Shown here piece by piece: positions 35,212 through 45,347 of a stretch of DNA of 64,000 nt; the first letter of the stretch is position 1, and each line of letters opens with the position of its first letter. The notes below the pieces were generated by a model. The model was not told the DNA's origin. It searched no databases and saw only the letters and a list, made by a program, of their open reading frames with translations. Location of the stretch: positions 3,652,001-3,716,000 of the forward strand of contig NZ_JBAJNS010000001.1 in NCBI RefSeq assembly GCF_037911585.1. Direction: 5' to 3'. Position numbers and translations under genes: made by a program. Source of the DNA: Streptomyces sp. GSL17-111. GTDB lineage: Bacteria > Actinomycetota > Actinomycetes > Streptomycetales > Streptomycetaceae.

Positions 35212-35517
35212 ATGCGTCTGAGCACCTGGCTGGACGGCGACCGGGAGGCGCCCGAGCCGCTGGAGGGCAACGTCGTGCTGACGGTCACCGTCGGCACCGT
35301 CGTGTGGTTCGCCCTCTTCCTCGGTCAGCTCCCCTTCTACGGCTGGTTCGCGGACCACGGGCACACGTGGTGGGTGTGGACCTGCCTCGTCGGCGGCTGC
35401 GGCGGCCTCGTCGGGCTCTGGTACTGCCGCCGCCGCGAGGCCGCGATCCGCCGCGCCGCCGCCCGCCCCGCCCCCACCCCGGACACCCCCGCCCCCGGCC
35501 CCGAGCCGCGCACCTGA
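35212..35517 (+). CDS. DUF2530 membrane protein
   Basis: 101 residues from ATG 35212 after GAAGGGGAGG. EAPEPLEGNVVLTVTVGTVVW is the DUF2530 start, followed by two helices (VVLTVTVGTVVWFALFLGQL and WVWTCLVGGCGGLVGLWYC) and a Pro-rich tail. Divergent from the purine permease. Function unknown. Confidence 0.85.
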   Translation: MRLSTWLDGDREAPEPLEGNVVLTVTVGTVVWFALFLGQLPFYGWFADHGHTWWVWTCLVGGCGGLVGLWYCRRREAAIRRAAARPAPTPDTPAPGPEPRT

Positions 35518-35645
35518 CGCCACCGGCCCCGGGTCACCGCCGGGCGACGACCCCGACCGTCCGCCCCGACGCCGGCTCCGCGACGGCGACCGCCATGTCG
35601 GCTCGTCGGCGACCGCACACGGGTGCGGCCGGGAGCGTTGGGCAG

Positions 35646-35681
35646 GCGGAACGGGCGGAACGGGCGGATCGGGCGGATCGG
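35646..35681. repeat. four 9-bp tandem repeats
   Basis: GCGGAACGG twice then GCGGATCGG twice, directly following each other in the gap after the DUF2530 gene and 11 bases before the end of the convergent oxidoreductase gene. Non-coding. Confidence 0.8.
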
Positions 35682-35691
35682 TCCGCAGAGG

Positions 35692-36309
35692 TCAGACCGC
35701 TCCCGCGGCCAGTGAGGCGGGGGTGCCGAACACGGTGCCCAGGTGGTGGTCGAAGCGCGTGAGGTCGGCCTCGGTCTCGGGGTTCTTCTCCACATCGAAG
35801 GCGGCGAAGGTCGGCAGCGCGGAGAGGCCGACGAACCGGGCGTTCAGGTGCACGGGCAGCAGCATGTCGTCGACCGACGCGCCGCGGAAGAGCGGCTCGG
35901 AGACGTCGTCGAACGCCTCGCGCGGGGCGTTGAAGGTCACGGACAGCATGTAGCGCGCGTCGGTCAGGGAACCGCCGGTGCCGTAGTCGGCCTTGGGGTT
36001 CTCCGCGGCACGACCGTCACCGGCGCACATGCGGCCGTCCATCCCCGCCGTGTAGACCTCGTCCACGTACTTCTTGAACGACCAGGGCAGACCCATCCAG
36101 TTGACGGGGAACTGCATGATGACGGTGTCCGCCCACTGGTGCAGCGCGACTTCGGTGTCGACGTCGTACCCCCGTGCGACCTCGGTCACCCGGACCTGGT
36201 GGCCGAGGCTCTCCAGGTGTCCGGCCGCGCGGGCGGCCAGGGTGCGGTTCAGGGTGCCCGGGGAGACCTCGTGGGGCTGGTGGCCGTTGATGATCAGGCT
36301 GTTCTGCAC
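35692..36309 (-). CDS. NAD(P)H-dependent oxidoreductase (flavodoxin-like fold)
   Basis: 205 residues. MQNSLIINGHQPHEVSPGTL is the flavin phosphate-binding start of MdaB/NQO1-type reductases. WADTVIMQFPVNWMGLPWSF and KKYVDEVYTAGMDGRMC are the conserved middle motifs; FDVEKNPETEADL near the end fits the family. Cytoplasmic FMN/FAD quinone or nitro reductase is likely. Divergent from the FAD/Fe-S dehydrogenase with a 234-base gap. Confidence 0.9.
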   Translation of the reverse strand: MQNSLIINGHQPHEVSPGTLNRTLAARAAGHLESLGHQVRVTEVARGYDVDTEVALHQWADTVIMQFPVNWMGLPWSFKKYVDEVYTAGMDGRMCAGDGRAAENPKADYGTGGSLTDARYMLSVTFNAPREAFDDVSEPLFRGASVDDMLLPVHLNARFVGLSALPTFAAFDVEKNPETEADLTRFDHHLGTVFGTPASLAAGAV

Positions 36310-36543
36310 GGTGTGTCCTCGCTCGGTTCCGGGGCGCCGGGATGCGGCGGACTGGCTGTCCGACCGGCTTGCCCCAGATTGCTATGGCATGGAAGCGAGC
36401 ATCGAGCGCGACGCGCGGGGGCGGGAGAGCGTCCAGGGCCTCCCCGTCGGCGGATCGGGGGCCTCCCGCCGTGCGCCGCGCGCGGGCAACGCGCCGTCGC
36501 GAAGGCGTCGCGTCGTGCCGTGTGCAGGGTGCAGGCTGGGGGG

Positions 36544-39378
36544 ATGGGACTGGCAGCGGAGCTTCGCAGGGCCGTGCAGGGCGAGGTCGAGTTCGACGCC
36601 GCGAGCAGGGCGCTCACGACGATGGACGCCTCCAACTACCGCCGGGTGCCCGTCGGCGTCGTCGCGCCGAGGGACGCCGCCGACGTGGCCGCCACGCTCG
36701 CGGTCTGCCGGGAGCACGGGGTGCCCGTGGTGGCCCGGGGCGCGGGGACCAGCATCGCCGGGCAGGCCACCGGCACCGGCGTCGTCCTGGACTTCACCCG
36801 GCACATGAACGCCGTGCTGGAGCTGGACGCCGACGCGCGCACGGCCGTCGTCCAGCCCGGCGTGATCTGCGACGTGTTGCGGGACCGGGCGGCGCCGCAC
36901 GGGCTGACGTTCGGACCCGACCCCTCCACCCACAGCCGCTGCACCCTCGGCGGGATGATCGGCAACAACTCCTGCGGTTCGCACTCGGTGGCCTGGGGCA
37001 CGACGGCCGACAACGTGCGCGCCCTGGAGGTACTGACGTACGACGGTGACCGCGCGCGGCTGACGCCCGGCGGCGACGGGGTGCCCGAGCCGTTGCGCAG
37101 CGAGGTGCGGGCCCTGGTCCAGGGTGAGTTGGCCCGACTGCGGACGGGCTTCCCCGACCTGCCGCGCCGCATCTCCGGTTACGCGCTCGACGCCCTCCTG
37201 CCCGAGCGGGGCGAGGACTGGGCGCGGGCGTTCACCGGCAGCGAGGGCACCCTCGGCGTCCTGACCGAGGCCACGGTGACGCTCGTGCCCACCCCCGGCG
37301 CCCGCGTCCTGGCCGTCCTCGGCTACCCGGACGAGAGCGCCGCCGCCGAGGCCGCCGCCGGGCTGCTGCCGCACCGGCCGCTCACCGTCGAGGGCATGGC
37401 CAGCGACCTCGTCGGCGCGTCCGCCCGCGCCTCGCTGCCGCGCGGCGGCGCCTGGCTGTTCACCGAGGTGGGCGGCGACACCCCGGCCGAGGCGGAGGCC
37501 GAGGCGGCGCGGCTGTGCCGGGCGGCGGCGTCCGGCACCACCGACCACACGCTCGTCACAGCGCCCGCCGCGCAGCGCGCGCTGTGGCGCGTCCGGGAGG
37601 ACGCCTCCGGCACGGCGACGCGGCTGCCGGACGGCGGTGAGGCGTGGCCCGGCTGGGAGGACTGCGCCGTGCCGCCCGCCCGGCTCGGCGCCTACCTGAA
37701 GGACTTCCGCGCCCTGCTGCGCGACCACGGCCTGCGCGGCCTGCCCTACGGCCACTTCGGGGACGGCTGCATCCACGTCCGCATCGACTTCGACCTGCTG
37801 ACGGCGCCGGGCGTCGCCCGCTTCCGCGCCTTCTCCACCGACCTGGCCGAACTCGTCGTCCGGCACGGCGGTTCGCTCTCCGGCGAGCACGGCGACGGGC
37901 TGGCCCGCGCCGAGCTGCTGCCGAGGATGTACGGGCGGGAGACGGTCGCCCTCTTCGAGCGGTTCAAGGACGCCTGGGACCGCGAGGGCGGCCTCAACCC
38001 CGGTGTGCTCGCCCGCCCGCAGCGCCTGGACGAGAACCTGCGCTTCGCCGTCCTGCCCCGGGAGCCGGTGCCGACCGCCTTCGCCTACCCGCACGACGGC
38101 GGCGACTTCTCCGCCGCCGTCCGCCGCTGCGTCGGCGTCGCCAAGTGCCGGGACGCGTCGGTGTCCGGGACGGCCGTCATGTGCCCGTCGTTCCGGGTGA
38201 CCGGTGAGGAGCGGCACTCGACGCGGGGCCGGGCGCGGCTGCTGCACGAGATGCTGGCCGGGGACGTCGTCCGCGACGGCTGGCGCTCCGCCGAGGTGCA
38301 CGAGGCGCTGGACCTGTGCCTGTCCTGCAAGGGCTGCCGCAGCGACTGCCCGGTCGGGGTGGACATGGCCACCTACAAGGCGGAGTTCCTGCACCAGCAC
38401 TACGCCGGGCGGCGCCGGCCGATGGCCCACTACGCCATGGGCCGGCTGCCTCAGTGGCTGCGGCTGGCCGCCGCCACCCGCGCGGCGCCGCTGCTCAACG
38501 CGGCGGCGCGGACGCCGCTGGCCGCCCTGGCCAAGCGGGCCGCCGGGATCGCCCCGGAGCGGGACATTCCGCCGCTGGCCGCCGTGCCGTTCACCCGCTG
38601 GTGGCGGGCGCGGGACCGCAGCGCCCAGCCGGCCGGCCCGACGACCGTCCTGTGGCCGGACACCTTCACCAACCACCTCTCCCCCGAGGCCGGTTCCGCC
38701 GCCGTGGCGGTGCTGCACGACGCCGGGTTGCGGCTCGCCGTGCCGCCGTCCCCGGTGTGCTGCGGCCTGACGTACGTCTCCACCGGCCAGCTCGACCAGG
38801 CCCGCGCGGTGCTCCGCCGCACCCTGGACGTCGTCGGGCCCGCGATCGACGCGGGGCTGCCCGTCACCGTGCTGGAGCCGCCGTGCGCCGCCGCACTGCG
38901 CACCGACCTGCCCGAGCTGCTGCCGGACGACCCGCGCGCCGCCGCCCTCGCGGGGCTCGTCCGGACCTTCGCCGAGACGCTGGAGGAGCAGGCGCCCGAC
39001 TGGCGGCCGCCGCACGTCGGCCGGCCCGTCACCGGGCAGACGCACTGCCACCAGCACGCCGTGCTCGGCGACGCCGCCGACCGCAGGCTGCGGGAGCGGG
39101 CCGGGCTCACCGGGGAGCTGGCGGGCGGCTGCTGCGGCCTCGCCGGGAACTTCGGCTTCGAGGCGGGCCACTACGACGTCTCGGTGGCCTGCGCGGAGGA
39201 GCAGCTGCTCCCGGCCGTCCGCCGGGCCCCCGCCGACGCGGAGGTCCTCGCCGACGGCTACAGCTGCCGCACCCAGCTCGACCAGCTCTCCGGCACCCGC
39301 AGCCGTCACCTCGCCGAAGTCCTCGCCGAGCACCTGCCCGGCGGCTCCGGGGAGACGGGCGGCGGAGACCGCCGGTGA
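36544..39378 (+). CDS. fused FAD-binding and (Fe-S)-binding dehydrogenase (D-lactate/glycolate type)
   Basis: 944 residues from ATG 36544. Residues 40-250 are the FAD_binding_4 domain (VVARGAGTSIAGQATGTGVV, GGMIGNNSCGSHSVAWGTTA). FAD-oxidase_C follows with LPYGHFGDGCIHVRIDFDL and SLSGEHGDGLARAELLPRMY. The iron-sulfur part has CVGVAKCRD...VMCPSF and CLSCKGCRSDCPVGVDM (4Fe-4S ligands). Two CCG domains complete it: PVCCGLTYVST and GCCGLAGNFGFEAGHYDVS. This is a GlcD-GlcF style fusion, probably passing electrons from a 2-hydroxy acid to quinone at the membrane. Homologues of this length are frequent in actinobacteria. Substrate not determined. Confidence 0.9.
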   Translation: MGLAAELRRAVQGEVEFDAASRALTTMDASNYRRVPVGVVAPRDAADVAATLAVCREHGVPVVARGAGTSIAGQATGTGVVLDFTRHMNAVLELDADARTAVVQPGVICDVLRDRAAPHGLTFGPDPSTHSRCTLGGMIGNNSCGSHSVAWGTTADNVRALEVLTYDGDRARLTPGGDGVPEPLRSEVRALVQGELARLRTGFPDLPRRISGYALDALLPERGEDWARAFTGSEGTLGVLTEATVTLVPTPGARVLAVLGYPDESAAAEAAAGLLPHRPLTVEGMASDLVGASARASLPRGGAWLFTEVGGDTPAEAEAEAARLCRAAASGTTDHTLVTAPAAQRALWRVREDASGTATRLPDGGEAWPGWEDCAVPPARLGAYLKDFRALLRDHGLRGLPYGHFGDGCIHVRIDFDLLTAPGVARFRAFSTDLAELVVRHGGSLSGEHGDGLARAELLPRMYGRETVALFERFKDAWDREGGLNPGVLARPQRLDENLRFAVLPREPVPTAFAYPHDGGDFSAAVRRCVGVAKCRDASVSGTAVMCPSFRVTGEERHSTRGRARLLHEMLAGDVVRDGWRSAEVHEALDLCLSCKGCRSDCPVGVDMATYKAEFLHQHYAGRRRPMAHYAMGRLPQWLRLAAATRAAPLLNAAARTPLAALAKRAAGIAPERDIPPLAAVPFTRWWRARDRSAQPAGPTTVLWPDTFTNHLSPEAGSAAVAVLHDAGLRLAVPPSPVCCGLTYVSTGQLDQARAVLRRTLDVVGPAIDAGLPVTVLEPPCAAALRTDLPELLPDDPRAAALAGLVRTFAETLEEQAPDWRPPHVGRPVTGQTHCHQHAVLGDAADRRLRERAGLTGELAGGCCGLAGNFGFEAGHYDVSVACAEEQLLPAVRRAPADAEVLADGYSCRTQLDQLSGTRSRHLAEVLAEHLPGGSGETGGGDRR

Positions 39379-39423
39379 CCCGCCGGCGCCGGCGGCTCGA
39401 CAGACGTCGTGCCGAAGGTCAGG

Positions 39424-41118
39424 TCATCCGCCGGTCCTGGCCGCGTCGACCGCCTCCCGCACGGTGGGATGCACACGTCTCAGCTCCGTCCTGCCTTCGG
39501 AGGTGCGCAACACGTCCCTCACCTGGCCCACGTCGCGGGCGAGCAGGAGCCGGCCTCCGAGGGCCTCGAGTTCCTCGGCCAGGTCGTCGAGCATGTGCAC
39601 GGCGCTGACATCGACGAAGGGAACCGTCTCCGCGTCGATCACGACCGCCGTCACCCCTTCACGAGCGGCGGCTCTTCGGGCCTCGGACCGGATCCGCTCG
39701 GCGTTGGCGAAGTAGATGCCACCCTCGACGCGCAGCACGACCACCCCTGGGATTCTGTGGCTCTCGCTGTGCCTGTCGAGTGCGGCGAAGCGTCCGTTCC
39801 CGGGTAGTTGCCCCAGTTCGCTGATGACGGGTCGGGAGGAGCGGTACAGGAGCAGAAGCAGGGAGACGCCGATGCCGATGAAGAGGCCGGGCAACGTGTC
39901 GAAGACCAGCACCCCGAGCATGGCCGCGATCGCGGCCGTGAAGTCCGGCCGCGCGGCGACGCCGTAGGCCTGGCCGAGTCTGCGAGTGAAGACGCGGTAG
40001 AGGGGGACCAGCGAGTGGATGTCGACCAGCTCCACCACCGCCGCGATCACCACCCCGGCGAGCACCGCCTCAGGGAGCTGTTCGAAGAGGCCGGTGAGGA
40101 AGAGGAGCGTGACCACGGTCAGAGCGGCCACGAGGATCCCGGAAAGCTGGGTGCGCGCGCCCGCCGACCGGTTGACGGCGGTCTTCGACAGGCTGCCGTT
40201 GACGACCATGCCGCTGGACAGGCCGGCTCCCAGGCCGGCGGCACCGAGCCCGATCAGCTCGCGGTTGCCGTCGATCTCGTAGTGGTCGCGGGCGGCGTAG
40301 CTCTTCGCCGCACCGAGTCCCTCGGCGAAGGCGACGAGCGTCACGCCGACGCTTCCGGCGGCGAGGCCGCCGAGGTCGTCGACCGAGACGTCGGGGAAGC
40401 CGAACGAGGGCAGACCGGTCCCGATGCTGCCGACGACGTCGACACCGCGTTCCTCCAAGCCGAAGGCTGCGGCCAGGACGATTCCCAGCGCCACCGCGAC
40501 CAGCGAGCCGGGGACCCTCGGGGCGACCCGCTTGAGACCGAGGATCAGGGCGAGGCTCCCGGCGCCGAGCAGGACGGTGAAGCCGCCGGTGCCGCCGAGG
40601 TTTCCGATCAGGGTCCAGATCTTCTCGAAGAAGTTCCCGGACCCTCCCTCGACGCCGAACAGCTTCGGCAGCTGGCCCGCGATGATCGTCAGCGCCAGGC
40701 CGACGACGAAGCCCTTCAGCACGGGCTCGGAGATGAAACTGGCGACGAAGCCCAGGCGCAGGAGACCGGCGAGGAGCGCGGCGATGCCGACCGTGACGGC
40801 CAGGGCCGCCGTCATCGTGGTGAAGTCCGCACTCGAACCGTCCACGGTGTCGCCGACGATCGCCGCCGAAAGTGCCGCCGTCGCCGCCATGGGCCCGGTG
40901 ACCAGGTGTCTGGAGCTGCCGAAGGCGGCGTAGAGGAGCAGGGCCGCCGGCGCGGCGTAGAGGCCGACGACGGGCGAGACGCCGGCGATCGCCGCGTAGG
41001 CGAGTGCCTCGGGCACCAGCACCGCCCACACGGTCATCCCGGCGAGGGCGTCCCGGCCCAGCCACTGGCGCCGGTAACCGCGCAGTGAGGGGAACAGCCA
41101 GTGCATGTCCGCCCTCAC
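39424..41118 (-). CDS. SulP-family anion transporter with STAS domain
   Basis: 564 residues from GTG 41118, whose GTGA overlaps the upstream GAP-gene stop. Ten or more helices; DALAGMTVWAVLVPEALAYA is the SulP signature. A cytoplasmic STAS domain occupies the last 120 residues (VVVLRVEGGIYFANAERI, VVIDAETVPFVDVSAVHMLD). Transports sulfate, bicarbonate or another anion. It is the last gene of a five-member minus-strand run headed by DUF1254 genes. Confidence 0.92.
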   Translation of the reverse strand: MRADMHWLFPSLRGYRRQWLGRDALAGMTVWAVLVPEALAYAAIAGVSPVVGLYAAPAALLLYAAFGSSRHLVTGPMAATAALSAAIVGDTVDGSSADFTTMTAALAVTVGIAALLAGLLRLGFVASFISEPVLKGFVVGLALTIIAGQLPKLFGVEGGSGNFFEKIWTLIGNLGGTGGFTVLLGAGSLALILGLKRVAPRVPGSLVAVALGIVLAAAFGLEERGVDVVGSIGTGLPSFGFPDVSVDDLGGLAAGSVGVTLVAFAEGLGAAKSYAARDHYEIDGNRELIGLGAAGLGAGLSSGMVVNGSLSKTAVNRSAGARTQLSGILVAALTVVTLLFLTGLFEQLPEAVLAGVVIAAVVELVDIHSLVPLYRVFTRRLGQAYGVAARPDFTAAIAAMLGVLVFDTLPGLFIGIGVSLLLLLYRSSRPVISELGQLPGNGRFAALDRHSESHRIPGVVVLRVEGGIYFANAERIRSEARRAAAREGVTAVVIDAETVPFVDVSAVHMLDDLAEELEALGGRLLLARDVGQVRDVLRTSEGRTELRRVHPTVREAVDAARTGG

Positions 41119-41792
41119 GAGGAGAGATCACTGACGGCGTCGCCCAGCAGCTTCGCGGCGAAGAGGAGGCAGACCACGGTCATGATCGCCGTGTTGTTCC
41201 GTTCCATCCAGTGCTTGAGACCGTCGAGGATGTGCTTCGAGCGTTCCTTGAGGGCGAAGTAGAGCACGACCGGTGTTCCGGGCCCGAGCGACCCGAGCAC
41301 CACGTAGACCGCCAGTGCCACGGCCTGTGCGCCGGCGGCCGTGTCCGTGCGCGCGATCGCCGACGCCGCGGCGATCGAGAGCAGCAGGTTCTTCGGGTTG
41401 AGGGCGGACAGCGCCGTTCCGAGTGCCAACGCTTTACGAGGGGTGAACGAGTCGACCGTCCTCATCCACTTCGGCAACGTCACCTCCTCGTCGCCTCGCG
41501 GTCGGCCACGCCACTCCTTCACCGCCACCCACAGCAGCAGCACCCCGAGAGCCAGGTCGAGCGCGCTGACCCAGCCGGCCGGCTGCCCCTGGTCGCTCGG
41601 GCCGGCGCCGCCGGAGACCAGCAGCACGAGCGTGCCGACCAGAGCCAGCCCCAGAACCCAGCCCAGGAGCAGCGCCGGCCCGTTGGAACGCGCCCTGGGG
41701 GTGGCGAGCATCAGCACCACACCGATGATCGGGAACGCGCTCAGCGCCACGGCGATGCCGTAGGGCAGAATCTGACCGATCGCCTCACCCAC
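41115..41792 (-). CDS. GAP-family (sulfolipid-addressing-like) membrane protein
   Basis: 225 residues, six hydrophobic segments (QILPYGIAVALSAFPIIGVV, LLLGWVLGLALVGTLVLLV, ALDLALGVLLLWVAV, and others). TPRKALALGTALSALNPKNL is the conserved cytoplasmic loop of the Sap/GAP (PF11139) and LysE-like superfamily. Eleven bases follow the DUF1254 gene and it overlaps the SulP gene by 4 bases. Members are linked to export of lipids or small molecules; role here unknown. Confidence 0.85.
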   Translation of the reverse strand: MGEAIGQILPYGIAVALSAFPIIGVVLMLATPRARSNGPALLLGWVLGLALVGTLVLLVSGGAGPSDQGQPAGWVSALDLALGVLLLWVAVKEWRGRPRGDEEVTLPKWMRTVDSFTPRKALALGTALSALNPKNLLLSIAAASAIARTDTAAGAQAVALAVYVVLGSLGPGTPVVLYFALKERSKHILDGLKHWMERNNTAIMTVVCLLFAAKLLGDAVSDLSS

Positions 41793-41803
41793 GGCCGCCT
41801 ACC

Positions 41804-43237
41804 TCACGCCGGTTCGATCTCGCCCGGCCGCCAGCTCCTGTCGAACCAGCTTTCCAGCGGGCCGTAGAGCCGCAGCATCACGAAGAATCCCTTGCCGGGT
41901 ACGGTCTGGACCCAGTTCGCCTCCGAGCCGTCCGGCGGGGTGGGGCCGAAGTGGACGACCGTGTCGCCGTTGCTCTCGGGCCGGACGCCTTCCGACTGGC
42001 TGTTGACGCTCGGGTAGGGGTGGTCCGTGCGCAGCAGCGACCGGGTCTGCGGGTCGTAGGCGGTGACCGCCCAGAAGTTCCGCACCGGGATGCCGCTCGG
42101 CAGGGTGAGCGTGTAGAACCGTCCGCCGTCGAGCCACGCGCCCGTGGAGTCCTCCGCCGTGTAGGCGTACTGCGATCCGGTGCCGACGGGCGCCGTCACC
42201 ATCGCGGGCGAGGAGGCGGCCGCGAAGTAGTAGAACACCGCGCGGGAGTCCAGCAGGCGGGCGCCTTCCGGCGACAGGAACTCGTGACTGCGTGTGGGGA
42301 ACGGGGTCTTCCACGACCCGTCGGGGTAGAAGTAGAAGCCCGGGTCACGTGGCTTGAAGGCCAGCGTCCTGACGATGCCCGAGGCGATCCGTGCGGCGGT
42401 GTCGAGAATCGAGCGCGTACGGTCGTCCGGCCGGAAGGGCTCGCCGTGCACGATGCCGAGCGCGGCGAGCTGACCGGCACGCTCCGGATCGAGCGAACCG
42501 GGCGGCTCGGCCTGGACGATGGTGTCGATCTCCTCGAAGAAGGAGAAGTCGTTCGCGTGGACTGTGTTGAAGTCCGATTCCGCCCAGTTGACGTAGCGCT
42601 GCTCGGGCCGGTCCGCCGCGGCCGAGAGCGGGTAGATCCGTGCCGTGAGCAGGCTCTGGGTGCCGCCCAGTGCGCGCAGCAGTACCCAGGAGCCGAACGT
42701 CTCCGGGCGGACGACGAAGTAGCCGTCGGGAACATCACCTTCGTAGCCCGGGGGCAGGAAGAGGTATGTGCCCCCTTCTCCCTGGTCCGGCCCGGCGATG
42801 CCCATGTCGGTGACGTAGCGCTGCCACATGTCGTTGACGATGCACAGCGAGTTCCCCGGCGCCTCGACCACGGTGGGTCCGTCCTCGTCGAGCGCCAGGA
42901 AGGTCATCCCGTACGTGGTTTCCGTGTTGCCCGTGAGGAGCACCGGTGCCGAGGTGCATCGCGGGGCCGTGTAGCCGATCGTGCGGGAGTCGACGCCAAC
43001 GCTCCGCAACCCGCGTCGCATCGCCACCATGGACGCGCCGGGTACGCAGTTGAGGAACGCCTCGATCCCGCGTAGCAGGTCCAGCGTGTCATAGCTGCGC
43101 GTGACCGTGTCGGGCATGGGCATGCCGTCGAAGAAGTCCATCGGGCCGAAGACCGTCTCCAGCCGGTCGGGGCTGCGGATCGAGGCCATGGTCTCGGCTG
43201 ATGCGCCCGGGCTGGGGGCTTCGCTGATATGGGGCAC
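41804..43237 (-). CDS. DUF1254/DUF1214 protein
   Basis: 477 residues from GTG 43237 with a strong AGGAGG. DUF1254 half: GIEAFLNCVPGASMVAMRRG, CTSAPVLLTGNTETTYGMTF, VEAPGNSLCIVNDMWQRYVT. DUF1214 half: FWAVTAYDPQTRSLLRTDHP and GFFVMLRLYGPLESWFDRSW. No signal peptide is visible. Paralogue of the gene at 43467-45104. Function of these widespread proteins is unknown. Confidence 0.92.
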   Translation of the reverse strand: MPHISEAPSPGASAETMASIRSPDRLETVFGPMDFFDGMPMPDTVTRSYDTLDLLRGIEAFLNCVPGASMVAMRRGLRSVGVDSRTIGYTAPRCTSAPVLLTGNTETTYGMTFLALDEDGPTVVEAPGNSLCIVNDMWQRYVTDMGIAGPDQGEGGTYLFLPPGYEGDVPDGYFVVRPETFGSWVLLRALGGTQSLLTARIYPLSAAADRPEQRYVNWAESDFNTVHANDFSFFEEIDTIVQAEPPGSLDPERAGQLAALGIVHGEPFRPDDRTRSILDTAARIASGIVRTLAFKPRDPGFYFYPDGSWKTPFPTRSHEFLSPEGARLLDSRAVFYYFAAASSPAMVTAPVGTGSQYAYTAEDSTGAWLDGGRFYTLTLPSGIPVRNFWAVTAYDPQTRSLLRTDHPYPSVNSQSEGVRPESNGDTVVHFGPTPPDGSEANWVQTVPGKGFFVMLRLYGPLESWFDRSWRPGEIEPA

Positions 43238-43255
43238 TGCGGTCCTCCTGGGGAG

Positions 43256-43466
43256 TCATTCCTTGAAAGCCACGTTCCAGTCGTCCTTCACGCTGACCGT
43301 CGTCCAGCCGTCCCTCTCGGCCGCCGCGTGTGCCCGCTCCGCGCAGTCGGTCTAGGAGTACTCCCGGACGTCGTCGTCGTGGACGCATCGTCGTTCCAGC
43401 TCCCCATCCGGTCGTGCCCGTGCACCTCACCGTCCGTACCGTCTGCGGCCGTGCCGTCGGGCGAGG

Positions 43467-43470
<4 letters not shown>
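43256..43470 (-). pseudogene. small ORF, apparently frameshifted and with an in-frame stop
   Basis: ATG 43470 overlaps the preceding DUF1254 stop by 4 bases (ATGA), arguing for a real coupled start: MTSPDGTAADGTDGEVHGHD then RMGSWNDDAS. Past about 43380 this frame loses coding character. The +2 frame reads CVHDDDVREYS, a TAG, then TDCAERAHAAAERDGWTTVS and VKDDWNVAFKE before TGA at 43256. Composition supports coding in both pieces, so a one- or two-base indel and a nonsense change probably broke a 70-residue gene. A 60-residue read of the first frame ends at 43288. Family not recognised. Confidence 0.5.
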
Positions 43471-45104
<1,634 letters not shown>

Positions 45105-45164
45105 GTGCCTCACCCCCGCAGACCACCACCCCGCCGGGGCCATCGGAGGGTCTTCGAACGAGCG

Positions 45165-45272
45165 GTACGCGGCTCGGCCTCCGGCGGCCACTTCGTCCGG
45201 CGGCTGGGCGTCACGCCGCAGAGTTACCGGCGCACGTTCCGCGCTCGGGAGGGGCGGTGGGCGGACCGATAA
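45165..45272 (+). pseudogene. AraC-family regulator, 3' stump
   Basis: The + strand reads GSASGGHFVRRLGVTPQSYR then RTFRAREGRWADR and TAA at 45270. GVTPQSYRRTFR is the last helix of the AraC/GlxA DNA-binding domain. Only about 35 residues remain; the first HTH and ligand domain are gone. It lies just upstream of the acquired-looking DUF1254 operon start (on the other strand), so it marks an insertion or replacement boundary. Confidence 0.7.
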
Positions 45273-45347
45273 AATCCAGCAAGCACGCTTGATTGTTTCT
45301 TCCCGGGGTGCCACGCTGAGCGGGCGTCCAGGCGGGAGGGGGTTCGC

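Noticed and set aside
35646..35681. 9-bp repeats as an iteron origin
   Set aside because: Only four short GC-rich units with no replication gene or AT-rich region nearby.
36382..39333. 983-residue minus-strand open frame
   Set aside because: Antisense shadow of the FAD/Fe-S dehydrogenase, which has clear cofactor motifs.
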